The notes under the pieces are model-generated. The model did not search any database and had not been told where the DNA came from. It saw only the letters and a list, made by a program, of their open reading frames with translations. Positions 34,554 through 42,648 of a stretch of DNA of 64,000 nt are shown one piece after another. Position 1 is the stretch's first letter. The number at the start of each line of letters is the position of its first letter. A program made the translations under genes and the position numbers. Origin of the DNA: a virus; IMG/VR virus record IMGVR_UViG_3300009103_000001, positions 146,158-210,157 of that record; one strand, given 5' to 3'.

Positions 34554-37337
34554 ATGCCTGATAATAAGATATTCGTATCACCTGGTGTATTTACATCTGA
34601 AAAAGATTTAAGTTTTGTAGCCCAACAAGTTGGTGTTACCACATTAGGTGTGGCTGGAGAAACTGTAAAAGGACCAGCTTTTGAACCCATATTTATAACA
34701 AACTATGATGAATACACAACAATATTTGGTGGATTAAATCCAGCTAAATTTAGTGATAACAAACCAAAGTATGAAACATCGTATATAGCAAAAAGTTATT
34801 TATCACAATCAAATCAACTTTTTATTACAAGAATTTTAGGTCTTACTGGTTATGACGCTGGTTCGGCTTGGATGATTACAACGGACGCTAATTACGACCC
34901 AGATACAATAGTTACTGGTACTACATCAGCGTTTAGGGCTGATTTTAGTGGTGGAACAACATATTTTAATTTTACCGATACTTTTGGTCCAGGTGGAGCT
35001 GTTGACGCGATGTGGTTATATAGTTTAGGTTTATTCCCTAATGGACCAACCTTAACAACAGAAGCCGTACCTGGTATTACCACAACATACCCAGAAGGTA
35101 TTGTTTTCACAAAAACAGCACCAACAACATTTAGTGGTACTTCAGCGATAGTTACATTATTAAGTGGTTCTAGTTTAAGTGGTACTATAACTGGTACAAC
35201 TACAGATTATACAGCGACAGCATACACAGAATATGAAGGTATTGTATTAGCTATGTTAAGGTCAAGAGGTAGTGTTTCTAGTGATGTGTTATCATACGAT
35301 ACTTTACAAACAAGTGGTGGTGTTGAAATAAATATTAATGGAGCATCTACTGACCCAGAAGCTGATTTTGAATTATCCGCAACAACATCTAGTAGTGTTG
35401 TTAAATATGATGTGTCTTTAGATACTACAGCAAGAAATTATATAACTAGAGTATTGGGTACGGATTGTTTTGATAAAGACGCTTTAATATTTGTAGAAGA
35501 ACAATACCCAAATTTATTGGCAGATTTAATATCCAATAACTATATTTTAGGGTTAAATGGTACTTTAGCTTTTACAACTGATTTTGACAACTATCAACAA
35601 CAATGGCAAACACCTGAAACACCATGGGTTGTTTCTGAACTACGTGGTAATGTTGTAGATAAATTATTTAAATTTATAACAATATCGGATGGTAATTCAG
35701 CAAATAAAGAAATTAAAATTTCTATTCAAAACATTAAACCAGATACTAAACAATTTGATGTTGTTGTTAGAGAATTTTATGATACAGATTCTAGACCTTC
35801 AATTGTTGAAAGGTTTGCTAAATGTGTTATGGACCCAACTGATGACAATTATGTAGCTAGAAGAATAGGTACAGCAGATGGTGAATTTAGTTTAAGAAGT
35901 CAATATATAATGGCGGTTATGAATGAGGACGCACCAATAGACGCTTTCCCAGCAGGATTTGAAGGTTACATTGTTAGAGATTATGACGCTGGTGTTTTAC
36001 CACCTAGTTTAGTTTATAAAAACACTTATGACCCAACAAATGAAAGAATTAAAAAGGTTTATTTAGGACTTTCTAATACTGTAGGTATAGACCAAAATAT
36101 GTTTAACTGGAAAGGTTATACTAATGACAGTACACCAAATCAATGGACGGCAACAACTAGTGGTTTCCATATGGATAGTGGGGCAACTATAGCCGGTGAT
36201 TTTGTTGTTGGGTGTTGTCCTTTTAGAACTACAGCTGGAATTGAAGGTACTAATTATGAATCTATTTTCTCTAGAAAATTTACTTTCGCACCTTACTTAG
36301 GGTTTGATGGTTGGAATTGTTATAGACAATCAAGAACAAATACTGATAGGTATAAGGTTGGTAAAGCAGGGTTTACAGCAGGTTTAGCTTCAACTGAATT
36401 TACACAGTATGGTTCTGATTTAGGTAATTCAGATTATTACGCTTACTTAGAGGGTATAGAAACTTATCAAAATCCAGAAGCGGTTAATATAAACGTATTA
36501 GCAACACCTGGTATAGATTACTCAGAAAATGAAGACCTTGTAGCATTAACAATCGATATGGTGGAAGAAGATAGAGCTGATTCAGTGTATATTTTGACAT
36601 CACCAGAAGGTGTAACTTATGATAATAGTGCTCAACTAACTGGTATAGGGTTTACTACAGCAGATGTTCTAGCACCAGAAGATATTGTTGACTTATTAGA
36701 TGTGGCAGATATTGATTCTAATTATACAGCAACATATTGGCCTTGGATTCAAGAAAGAGATACAGAAAATAGTTTAAATGTTTGGTTACCACCAACATTA
36801 GAAGTTGTTAGAAATATAGCTTTAACAGATAACGTATCTTTCCCTTGGTTCGCTTCAGCTGGTTATACAAGAGGTCTTACAGAAGCTCTTCAAGCTAGAC
36901 TTAAACTTACTGAGGAAATGAGAGATACATTATATGAAGGAAGAATTAACCCAATGGCAACATTCTCAGACCAAGGGGTTGTGATTTGGGGTAATAAAAA
37001 CCTACAAATTAAAGATTCTTCTTTAGATAGACTTAACATTAGAAGATTGTTATTACAAACAAGAAAATTAATTTCAGCAGTAGCTGTTAGATTATTGTTC
37101 GAACAAAATGACCAAATAGTTAGAAATCAATTCCAAAACTTGGTTAACCCAATATTGGAAAATATTAAAAGAGAAAGAGGTTTAGCTGATTTTAGAATTC
37201 AACTATCTGATGACCCAGAAGAAATTGATAGAAATGAGTTAAGAGGTAAAATATTCTTAAAACCAGTACCTTCATTAGAATTTATTATATTAGAGTTTAA
37301 TGTAACTTCTACTGGGGCTTCTTTTGATGATGTATAA
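34554..37337 (+). CDS. Tail sheath protein (gp18-like), 927 aa
   Basis: The N terminus KIFVSPGVFTSEKDLS, followed by V-G-V-T-T-L-G-V-A-G-E-T-V-K-G-P-A-F-E-P, is the classical contractile sheath start. The middle has a Thr/Ser/Gly-rich insertion (about residues 120-300), so the protein is longer than T4 gp18 (659 aa). The C-terminal third has the conserved sheath core: P-W-F-A-S-A-G-Y-T-R-G, INPMATFSDQGVVIWGNKNL, LNIRRLLLQTRKLISAVAVR and a final strand F-I-I-L-E-F-N-V-T-S. It forms the outer contractile layer of the tail around the tube encoded at 46468. A late-type element precedes and a hairpin terminator follows. Confidence 0.95.
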   Translation: MPDNKIFVSPGVFTSEKDLSFVAQQVGVTTLGVAGETVKGPAFEPIFITNYDEYTTIFGGLNPAKFSDNKPKYETSYIAKSYLSQSNQLFITRILGLTGYDAGSAWMITTDANYDPDTIVTGTTSAFRADFSGGTTYFNFTDTFGPGGAVDAMWLYSLGLFPNGPTLTTEAVPGITTTYPEGIVFTKTAPTTFSGTSAIVTLLSGSSLSGTITGTTTDYTATAYTEYEGIVLAMLRSRGSVSSDVLSYDTLQTSGGVEININGASTDPEADFELSATTSSSVVKYDVSLDTTARNYITRVLGTDCFDKDALIFVEEQYPNLLADLISNNYILGLNGTLAFTTDFDNYQQQWQTPETPWVVSELRGNVVDKLFKFITISDGNSANKEIKISIQNIKPDTKQFDVVVREFYDTDSRPSIVERFAKCVMDPTDDNYVARRIGTADGEFSLRSQYIMAVMNEDAPIDAFPAGFEGYIVRDYDAGVLPPSLVYKNTYDPTNERIKKVYLGLSNTVGIDQNMFNWKGYTNDSTPNQWTATTSGFHMDSGATIAGDFVVGCCPFRTTAGIEGTNYESIFSRKFTFAPYLGFDGWNCYRQSRTNTDRYKVGKAGFTAGLASTEFTQYGSDLGNSDYYAYLEGIETYQNPEAVNINVLATPGIDYSENEDLVALTIDMVEEDRADSVYILTSPEGVTYDNSAQLTGIGFTTADVLAPEDIVDLLDVADIDSNYTATYWPWIQERDTENSLNVWLPPTLEVVRNIALTDNVSFPWFASAGYTRGLTEALQARLKLTEEMRDTLYEGRINPMATFSDQGVVIWGNKNLQIKDSSLDRLNIRRLLLQTRKLISAVAVRLLFEQNDQIVRNQFQNLVNPILENIKRERGLADFRIQLSDDPEEIDRNELRGKIFLKPVPSLEFIILEFNVTSTGASFDDV

Positions 37338-37347
37338 TAAAAACAAT

Positions 37348-37382
37348 AAAAAGGGGATTAAATTAATTTTTTTCCCTTTTTT
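37348..37382 (+). terminator. Hairpin terminator after the tail sheath gene
   Basis: AAAAAGGG pairs with CCCTTTTT (37348-37355 with 37374-37381) across an AT-rich loop, and the 3' arm ends in a T-run, just after the sheath stop codon. Confidence 0.5.
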
Positions 37383-37385
37383 AAT

Positions 37386-37394
37386 ATATTTATA
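37386..37394 (+). promoter_or_regulatory. Putative late promoter element (ATATTTATA)
   Basis: Immediately follows the sheath terminator and ends 15 bases before the ATG at 37410. Confidence 0.4.
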
Positions 37395-37409
37395 GTAAAA
37401 TAGAATATT

Positions 37410-37922
37410 ATGTCAAAAATTATAAAAAAAGGTGAATTAGATTTAGTTATTGAATCAACACTAAAAGAAGTAAAATTAAATGTAGATAGTGGCATTGAAG
37501 TTGAGTTAGACTCAAACTTAGAAGTTAATGAGGCTAAAACATATAATACTTCAAAAAATAATTCTTCTACTAAAGTAGAGGCTAAAACATATAATACTTC
37601 AAAAAATAATTCCTCAAGTAAAACCGAATCTGAAGATGTTATTGGTACTGGTGATACTGGTGATTCTGATGAAGCTGGTGCACCTGAGTCTGAAAAGGGT
37701 GAAAAAGAGTTTGATAAAGATGAAGATAAAACAAATATCTCAGAAAAAGAAAATACTTGTGATGATTGTGGTAAGTCTAATGAAGATTGTGAATGTGAAA
37801 AAGAAGATATCGTTGAGGTATCAGTAAGTGATTTGGCAGAATCAGTTGTTAAAACAACACAAAACGACATATTAAAAGAAAGTCTTGAAAACTTTAATAA
37901 ACTAATAAATTATAGAAAATAA
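37410..37922 (+). CDS. Acidic low-complexity protein with targeting-like leader and Cys motif, 170 aa
   Basis: Unknown family. The start MSKIIKKGELDLVIESTLKE has V-I-E and L-K-E sites like those of head-targeted proteins. Then come two tandem 16-residue repeats E-A-K-T-Y-N-T-S-K-N-N-S-S (48-bp DNA repeats at 37530-37625) and a long Glu/Asp/Ser stretch. A compact C-D-D-C-G-K-S-N-E-D-C-E-C motif at about residues 116-128 could bind zinc. The last 40 residues are helical. A long ORF on the other strand here is a shadow. It is the first gene of a two-gene unit ended by the terminator at 38659. Confidence 0.6.
   Translation: MSKIIKKGELDLVIESTLKEVKLNVDSGIEVELDSNLEVNEAKTYNTSKNNSSTKVEAKTYNTSKNNSSSKTESEDVIGTGDTGDSDEAGAPESEKGEKEFDKDEDKTNISEKENTCDDCGKSNEDCECEKEDIVEVSVSDLAESVVKTTQNDILKESLENFNKLINYRK
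37530..37625 (+). repeat. Two tandem 48-bp repeats inside the acidic protein gene
   Basis: gaggctaaaacatata... occurs at 37530 and again at 37578; the first 35 bases of the two units are identical. It encodes two copies of a 16-residue unit. Confidence 0.8.
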
Positions 37923-37929
37923 TTAAAAA

Positions 37930-38640
37930 ATGACTAAAAGATATAAAATCAGAAAAGAACAATTAGAAAGAGTAGTAGAGTCTTTCGTAATGGAGTCAGC
38001 AGCACCTGAAGCTAAAAAACATGTACAGGGATATAATGATAAAGAAGATGAGTCTTTAGGTATGAGAACTGGTAAGGAATCTACTAAAAAACAATCTGAT
38101 AAAGCTCGTAGAGATGATTCATATGGTAAATGGGGTAAAAGAGGTAAATATGGACCTGAAGCTAAAAAACATAAAATGTCAATGGGAGCTGAACAAACTG
38201 ATGATTCTGGTGAAGGTATGAAAAAACCTTCAGTTGCGAAATCTATGAAGATGAAACACGCTCCTGAAGCTAAAAAACATGTTAAAGGTGGTTCACTTTC
38301 TGAAGCTAAAAAAAAAGAAATAACTAAACTTTTAGAGAATGGTGACATTTCTGAAGCAGAATTACAAGAATTTTTCGGTATTGGTTCTAAAATGAGAAAG
38401 AATAAAATCGAAAAGGAATTAAAAACTAGAGCATTTGCTTGGACAAAAAAGGGAGCAATATCAAAACCTAGTCAACAAGACTTAGATGATATAATGAAAA
38501 AAGCTGAAGAAGATGATTATAGTGGTACTATAAGAATACAAAACGGTAAAATCGCATATCAAACACAAGATGAATTTATGGCTTCTGGTGGTAAATACCA
38601 AGGTTCTGGAAATCCACAAGGAGGTGGTTTTGCTGGTTAA
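37930..38640 (+). CDS. Basic repeat protein with targeting-like leader, 236 aa
   Basis: Unknown family. Starts MTKRYKIRKEQLERVVESFV, then M-E-S-A-A; V-M-E is a possible cleavage site near residue 22. Three P-E-A-K-K-H units (about residues 25, 76 and 112) alternate with Lys/Gly-rich segments, giving a disordered basic first half. A small folded part follows (about 120-236): ITKLLENGDISEAELQEFFG, FAWTKKGAISKPSQQDLDD and a Gly-rich tail. A basic protein with a removable leader could be a DNA-associated internal head protein like T4 IPIII, which I offer as inference. It starts 7 bases after the acidic protein's stop; opposite charges may mean they interact. Confidence 0.6.
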   Translation: MTKRYKIRKEQLERVVESFVMESAAPEAKKHVQGYNDKEDESLGMRTGKESTKKQSDKARRDDSYGKWGKRGKYGPEAKKHKMSMGAEQTDDSGEGMKKPSVAKSMKMKHAPEAKKHVKGGSLSEAKKKEITKLLENGDISEAELQEFFGIGSKMRKNKIEKELKTRAFAWTKKGAISKPSQQDLDDIMKKAEEDDYSGTIRIQNGKIAYQTQDEFMASGGKYQGSGNPQGGGFAG

Positions 38641-38658
38641 TACTAAATAAAACTAACT

Positions 38659-38690
38659 AAAAAAGGTGTCTAATAGACACCTTTTTTTTT
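38659..38690. terminator. Strong bidirectional hairpin terminator
   Basis: GGTGTCT-AAT-AGACACC (38665-38681) flanked by an A-run and a T-run, so it can work on both strands. It separates the plus-strand unit ending at 38640 from the minus-strand gene ending at 38689. Confidence 0.85.
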
Positions 38691-39033
38691 ATAACCTTAT
38701 TTCATATTTTTGTAAAATATGTTTATTATTTTCTTTTAAAATACCACTTGATTCGTAGAACACTATTAAAGTTTTATATGATAAAAAAGCCGTATCTCTA
38801 TTAAATTTTGTTATCTTATGCCAACTATATGTTAAAAAAGACAGTATAAGTACTGGTAAATAAAACATATAACTATATCCTAATAAAAATATAAGTATAG
38901 ATATAATAAATTGTGACATAAAATGATTAAATCTAGTATTAGATTTATCGGTTAATTTATTAACATCATCAACAGATTCTTTTATTTGTGAATCCATTAA
39001 TTTTAATATTTCAATATCATTCATTTTAACCAT
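38689..39033 (-). CDS. Small membrane protein with two transmembrane segments, 114 aa
   Basis: Residues 1-40 are hydrophilic (MVKMNDIEILKLMDSQIKES). Two adjacent hydrophobic segments follow: FIISILIFLLGYSYMFYL (about 42-60) and PVLILSFLTYSW (about 60-72). A cytoplasmic-type basic C-terminal part completes it. An alternative ATG at 39024 would drop three residues. No family is recognised. It is a lone minus-strand gene among virion genes, with a full host-type promoter (39060-39090). This suggests early expression and a membrane role such as superinfection exclusion, but the sequence does not say which. Confidence 0.65.
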   Translation of the reverse strand: MVKMNDIEILKLMDSQIKESVDDVNKLTDKSNTRFNHFMSQFIISILIFLLGYSYMFYLPVLILSFLTYSWHKITKFNRDTAFLSYKTLIVFYESSGILKENNKHILQKYEIRL

Positions 39034-39059
39034 TTTATTATAAGTATTTTAATATATTA

Positions 39060-39090
39060 CAAATATAGTGAATATTTATATAAAAAACAA
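39060..39090 (-). promoter_or_regulatory. Bacteroidota-type promoter TTG-N20-TATATTTG
   Basis: On the minus strand: TTG at 39090-39088 and TATATTTG at 39067-39060 with exactly 20 bases between them. It lies 26 bases before the ATG at 39033. Spacing and boxes match the promoters of the ClpP and peptidase genes. Confidence 0.65.
39072..39080 (+). promoter_or_regulatory. Putative late promoter element (ATATTTATA)
   Basis: Ends 16 bases before the ATG at 39097 and lies inside the spacer of the minus-strand host-type promoter 39060-39090. Confidence 0.4.
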
Positions 39091-39096
39091 ATTTTA

Positions 39097-39957
39097 ATGA
39101 ATAAAATTCTAATAACAGAGTCACAATATGGTAAATTAAGGTCTTTTTTATTGGAAATGAGATTGCGGTCTTATATTTTTGATTGGGACGATAATATACT
39201 TCATATGCCAACTGAGGTATTAATAGACAAAAAAGTTGACGGTGAATGGGTACCAATGTCTATGGCAACAGGTGATTACGCTAAATTTAGAGAAGACCCA
39301 AATTATAGATTAAGAAATAATAAACCTTCCCAAGCTTTTAAATGGTTCTCAGATAATGATGCTTTTATAAAAGATGTTAAAAAGGCAATACATCATGAAA
39401 GTTTTGCACCTAGTTTTAACAAATTTAAAGAAGCTTTAATAAATTCTAATCCATTCGCAATAAATACAGCAAGAGGACATCAACCAACTACAATTAAAAA
39501 AGGTGTAAGAATTTTTATTGATATGGTTTTAACAGATAGTGAAAAAAATGAGATGGTCAATAATATTAGGAAAAATTTAAAATTAGCTGAAGGGTTAAAT
39601 GACGAACAAACCATTGATTTATATTTGGATGAACTGGGTGAGTATTATCCAGTATCTTCAGGTGAGTTTGGCAAGAGATTTGGTTTAGATGTACACGGAA
39701 GTGCAGCTAGTCCTGAACACGCTAAAAAAGTTGCTATAGAACATTTTACTAAAAAAGTATTTGATAATATGGACAAACTTATAAATAGTGGTTATAAAAA
39801 AATGTCTGTTGGATTTTCTGATGACGATTTGGGTAATGTTAGAGCTGCTGAAGAATTTATAGAAAATGAATTAAATAAAATGTACCCTGAGTTACACTTT
39901 GTTGTTTATGATACATCAGATAAGGGTATAAATAAGTTGGTCATCGAAAAAGAGTGA
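39097..39957 (+). CDS. HAD-superfamily phosphatase with capsid-targeting-like leader, 286 aa
   Basis: After the leader MNKILITESQYGKLRSFLLE the HAD motif I reads Y-I-F-D-W-D-D-N (nucleophile Asp29, acid Asp31). Motif II is FAINTARGH (about residue 124) and motif IV is V-G-F-S-D-D-D-L-G-N (about 242). A large cap region lies between residues 40 and 115. HAD enzymes remove phosphate from small metabolites, proteins or nucleic-acid ends; the substrate is unknown. The leader has I-T-E and L-L-E sites before the catalytic domain, like a prohead-protease-removed tag. First gene of a four-gene overlapping operon: its last bases overlap the GTG start of the next gene. Confidence 0.72.
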   Translation: MNKILITESQYGKLRSFLLEMRLRSYIFDWDDNILHMPTEVLIDKKVDGEWVPMSMATGDYAKFREDPNYRLRNNKPSQAFKWFSDNDAFIKDVKKAIHHESFAPSFNKFKEALINSNPFAINTARGHQPTTIKKGVRIFIDMVLTDSEKNEMVNNIRKNLKLAEGLNDEQTIDLYLDELGEYYPVSSGEFGKRFGLDVHGSAASPEHAKKVAIEHFTKKVFDNMDKLINSGYKKMSVGFSDDDLGNVRAAEEFIENELNKMYPELHFVVYDTSDKGINKLVIEKE

Positions 39958-40469
39958 AAAAATTAATCAAAAAAATATTAAAAGAAGAGTCAAAAGATTT
40001 TGATTGGACAAAGTCTGTAGACCCATTAGATGATTTTAGTGATTATTTTTATGGTACTGGTAACTACATCTTTAGAAAAAATACTCCAGGTAGATATATT
40101 AGACGTGATAGTGGTTGGTGGCGTAATTGGATTGAAGACGTTGAAATGGCACACCCAGCTATTATGGAAGATGTGGCAGACCTAGAGGATATGGTTGGGG
40201 ATTTAGTTAATCCAAGAAGAGGAAAAACTAAAGAATATAAAAAGTTAGCTGTTGATGTTTATGAGTTTTTTAAGGGGGTAAGAGTATTGGGTGGTAAGAG
40301 TATTATTGAAGACTCTGCTTCAACAATATTAGATGCTTATAATATCTTTGGTTTATATGCTGAACAAAATAATTTAACAATATTTGAGGTTATGGACATT
40401 TTTACTAGTTGGTTGGATAAAATGGATAATGAAGGTATACCATTACATGACAAGAACAAAGATGGGTAA
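39954..40469 (+). CDS. Unknown protein with targeting-like leader, 171 aa
   Basis: Starts at a GTG that overlaps the upstream TGA (GTGA). The leader MKKLIKKILKE, followed by ESKDFDW, ends in I-L-K-E. The body is helical and rich in Trp (SGWWRNWIEDVEMAHPAIME) with R-R-G-K-T-K-E-Y-K-K and D-I-F-T-S-W-L-D-K-M near the end. No family is recognised. Its leader and the D-F-D-W that follows closely match those of the protein at 42099 (MKKIILKILNE, G-D-W-D-W). No signal peptide or membrane segment is present; the leader is too short and charged for export. Confidence 0.6.
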   Translation: MKKLIKKILKEESKDFDWTKSVDPLDDFSDYFYGTGNYIFRKNTPGRYIRRDSGWWRNWIEDVEMAHPAIMEDVADLEDMVGDLVNPRRGKTKEYKKLAVDVYEFFKGVRVLGGKSIIEDSASTILDAYNIFGLYAEQNNLTIFEVMDIFTSWLDKMDNEGIPLHDKNKDG

Positions 40470-42102
40470 ATTAAGTTACATATTAGAAGAGGTTATACTA
40501 GAATCTCGTAGAAAGGATGTTATTGAAAAACATAGAAAAATTTTAGATGGAGGTTTTGGTGATACTTTTGGTGAAAATCCGACACATTTAGACGGTAAAT
40601 GGGTAGATTCTTTTGATGATGTCGTGATTTGGGTGGAAAAGGAGTTATCGCACCCAAAATACTTAGATTTTGTTTTAGGTGGGTTATGTTGTGGCGGATA
40701 TGGTGCAGAACCAGATTATATGGTTGACTTAGTTAATGACTTTCATGAATTATCAGAAAGAAATTACATAGAAAATAAGGATATATACTCCAAGGAATAT
40801 CAATCATCACCTAGTTCTAATTACACAGATTTTAATAGATTAGAAGAAGTTATAGAAAACGCCAAAATAAATTTAGAAAAAAAAGAAACAGAAAAAAGAG
40901 TTAAAAAAGATAAAGTAGTAATATATGAAGATGATAGGTGGCGTGTTATAGTACCTAAAACACATGAAGCTTCTTGTCATTATGGGGCTGGAACAAAATG
41001 GTGTACAACTAGTAAAGACGAGGTTGGTCATTTTACTAATTATACTGATATAGGTATATTATATTATATATTAGATAAAACAAAAACATCTGACGTAGAT
41101 GATGTTATGTATAAAATAGCCTTATTTTTAAGGTATCGTGTAACAAAAGAAGATTTTGGTGATGTTTATACAGCTATACCATTTAATAGGGCGGCAGAAA
41201 TGTTTGATTCACAAGATAGAGAGGTTAATTTTGAACACGTATTACCACTTTTACCAGCTGAGTTAGAAAATAGTGTAATAGCATATTATTATAAGATAAT
41301 AAAAGAAAATAATAATAGATTTGAACATAACACCAAAAAAATGTTTGTAGATAATAATTATCTAAATATTTTTATTGATAAATTTAATACAAAAACACTA
41401 AATGATGACTTTTTTAGTGGTATGGGTACTTTAGATTGGGACGTAAAAAATACTCATGGTTTAGTTTTCTTTAATTTTGGTGACGCGACATATTATTTAT
41501 ATTTTTTACCCACAACCAAAAATAGTGAAAATTCATATTTATATGATTTGTATGTTCGCAAACACGGTAGTGAGGCTAATATTCGAATTGATAAAGAATT
41601 TTTACCAGAAAGACAAATATCTAAAAAACTTAAGTTAGGACAAGATGAAAAATCTATTGTAAATGATATGATGGATTATTCTGTGTATGAGGTTTTAGCG
41701 GCAATAAAAAGACACTATTTTAATAAAAAAATTGAATCTGGTGATTCTAAAACATATATTGAAAAGGATAATACTATATATTGGAAACCTTTAAATAGTG
41801 CCTCTTCTTATAAATTTAAATATCCACCTAAAGAGGGTTCATTAACTTATGAATTTATTAAAGCAGTAAAGGAAAATCCAGGTATAACACCAAAAGAATT
41901 TTATAAAGATAAGTATGATTTTGATTATTATTCTGGGTATAATACACAGTTCTTCGGTTCAATTAAAGATTCGGGTATACTTAGAGTTGAAAAAGGACCA
42001 TATGGAATATTAAAATATTATTTAGGGCCTAATTATGAAGCATGGACAAAGGGTAATATAAAAAGATTACATGGTAGACATAAACCAATACACTTGTGGT
42101 GA
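40462..42102 (+). CDS. Unknown protein with Y-G-A-G-T-K-W-C motif and targeting-like leader, 546 aa
   Basis: I chose the ATG at 40462, which overlaps the upstream stop by 8 bases and gives the leader MGKLSYILEEVILE; earlier in-frame ATGs lie inside the previous gene. Residues 20-27 (VIEKHRKI) match the WYL-like protein at 1229. A domain centred at residue 173 reads V-I-Y-E-D-D-R-W-R-V-I-V-P-K-T, then C-H-Y-G-A-G-T-K-W-C-T-T-S. I have an impression that this segment recurs in other phage proteins, but I know no function. The last 90 residues (SLTYEFIKAVKENPGITPKE ... Y-G-I-L-K-Y-Y-L) look like a winged helix. Third gene of the operon; overlaps the next start. Confidence 0.62.
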   Translation: MGKLSYILEEVILESRRKDVIEKHRKILDGGFGDTFGENPTHLDGKWVDSFDDVVIWVEKELSHPKYLDFVLGGLCCGGYGAEPDYMVDLVNDFHELSERNYIENKDIYSKEYQSSPSSNYTDFNRLEEVIENAKINLEKKETEKRVKKDKVVIYEDDRWRVIVPKTHEASCHYGAGTKWCTTSKDEVGHFTNYTDIGILYYILDKTKTSDVDDVMYKIALFLRYRVTKEDFGDVYTAIPFNRAAEMFDSQDREVNFEHVLPLLPAELENSVIAYYYKIIKENNNRFEHNTKKMFVDNNYLNIFIDKFNTKTLNDDFFSGMGTLDWDVKNTHGLVFFNFGDATYYLYFLPTTKNSENSYLYDLYVRKHGSEANIRIDKEFLPERQISKKLKLGQDEKSIVNDMMDYSVYEVLAAIKRHYFNKKIESGDSKTYIEKDNTIYWKPLNSASSYKFKYPPKEGSLTYEFIKAVKENPGITPKEFYKDKYDFDYYSGYNTQFFGSIKDSGILRVEKGPYGILKYYLGPNYEAWTKGNIKRLHGRHKPIHLW

Positions 42103-42638
42103 AAAAAATAATACTTAAAATATTAAATGAAGGTGATTGGGATTGGGTTACAAATATACCACCATTTTTAGAGGTTGGTGACCCAGTTAGTAATAAAAAC
42201 CCAAAAGATAGTTGGAGGGTTATATGGAAAAATGGTTTTGGTGAGGATTATGGTACTTGGACTGATGAGTGGGCCAATATTAATAATAATGTAGAGGGTA
42301 TTGAAAGGTTAGAGTGGTTAATTAAAATTTTAAGTTTTAGTATGAAACCTGAACATAGAGGTCACATACCTATAGAAATATTATCCGAATTAGCTGCCGG
42401 TGGTGAGTCTTGGGTTTTAGGTCCATGGGACACCCAATATCGTAATGAACTAGAAGGTGAGGATAAGGAAGAAGCTATATTTTTAGCTAAAGATTGGTTA
42501 GTAGATTTATTAGAGGATTGGCATATTTTAAATCGTGACGATTATCATGCTTATTATGCAACATTGGAGGCTTGGGAGGTTAGGTATTTTGATAAATATG
42601 GTATAGAACATTTTGTTAAGGTAAATAATCTATGGTAA
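42099..42638 (+). CDS. Unknown protein with targeting-like leader, 179 aa
   Basis: Two adjacent GTG codons (42096, 42099) could start it. I prefer 42099 because it forms the same GTGA overlap as at 39954 and gives MKKIILKILNE, the near twin of that leader. After I-L-N-E comes G-D-W-D-W-V. The rest is Trp-rich and acidic (SWRVIWKNGFGEDYGTWTDE, E-A-I-F-L-A-K-D-W-L-V-D-L-L). Function unknown. Last gene of the operon; it converges with the ClpP gene, 10 bases apart, with no terminator visible. Confidence 0.6.
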   Translation: MKKIILKILNEGDWDWVTNIPPFLEVGDPVSNKNPKDSWRVIWKNGFGEDYGTWTDEWANINNNVEGIERLEWLIKILSFSMKPEHRGHIPIEILSELAAGGESWVLGPWDTQYRNELEGEDKEEAIFLAKDWLVDLLEDWHILNRDDYHAYYATLEAWEVRYFDKYGIEHFVKVNNLW

Positions 42639-42648
42639 GTCCCTTATC

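Noticed and set aside
37358-37870. 170-aa minus-strand open frame opposite the acidic protein
   Set aside because: It mirrors the Ser/Glu-rich codons of the plus-strand gene, overlaps a terminator, and has low-complexity Ser/Phe/Leu composition; the plus frame has the leader, promoter element and Cys motif.
40978-41010. ADP-ribosyltransferase or PcfJ-like identity for the T-K-W-C protein
   Set aside because: The R-S-E or Q/E-x-E signature of ADP-ribosyltransferases is not seen, and the motif spacing does not fit PcfJ-like proteins.
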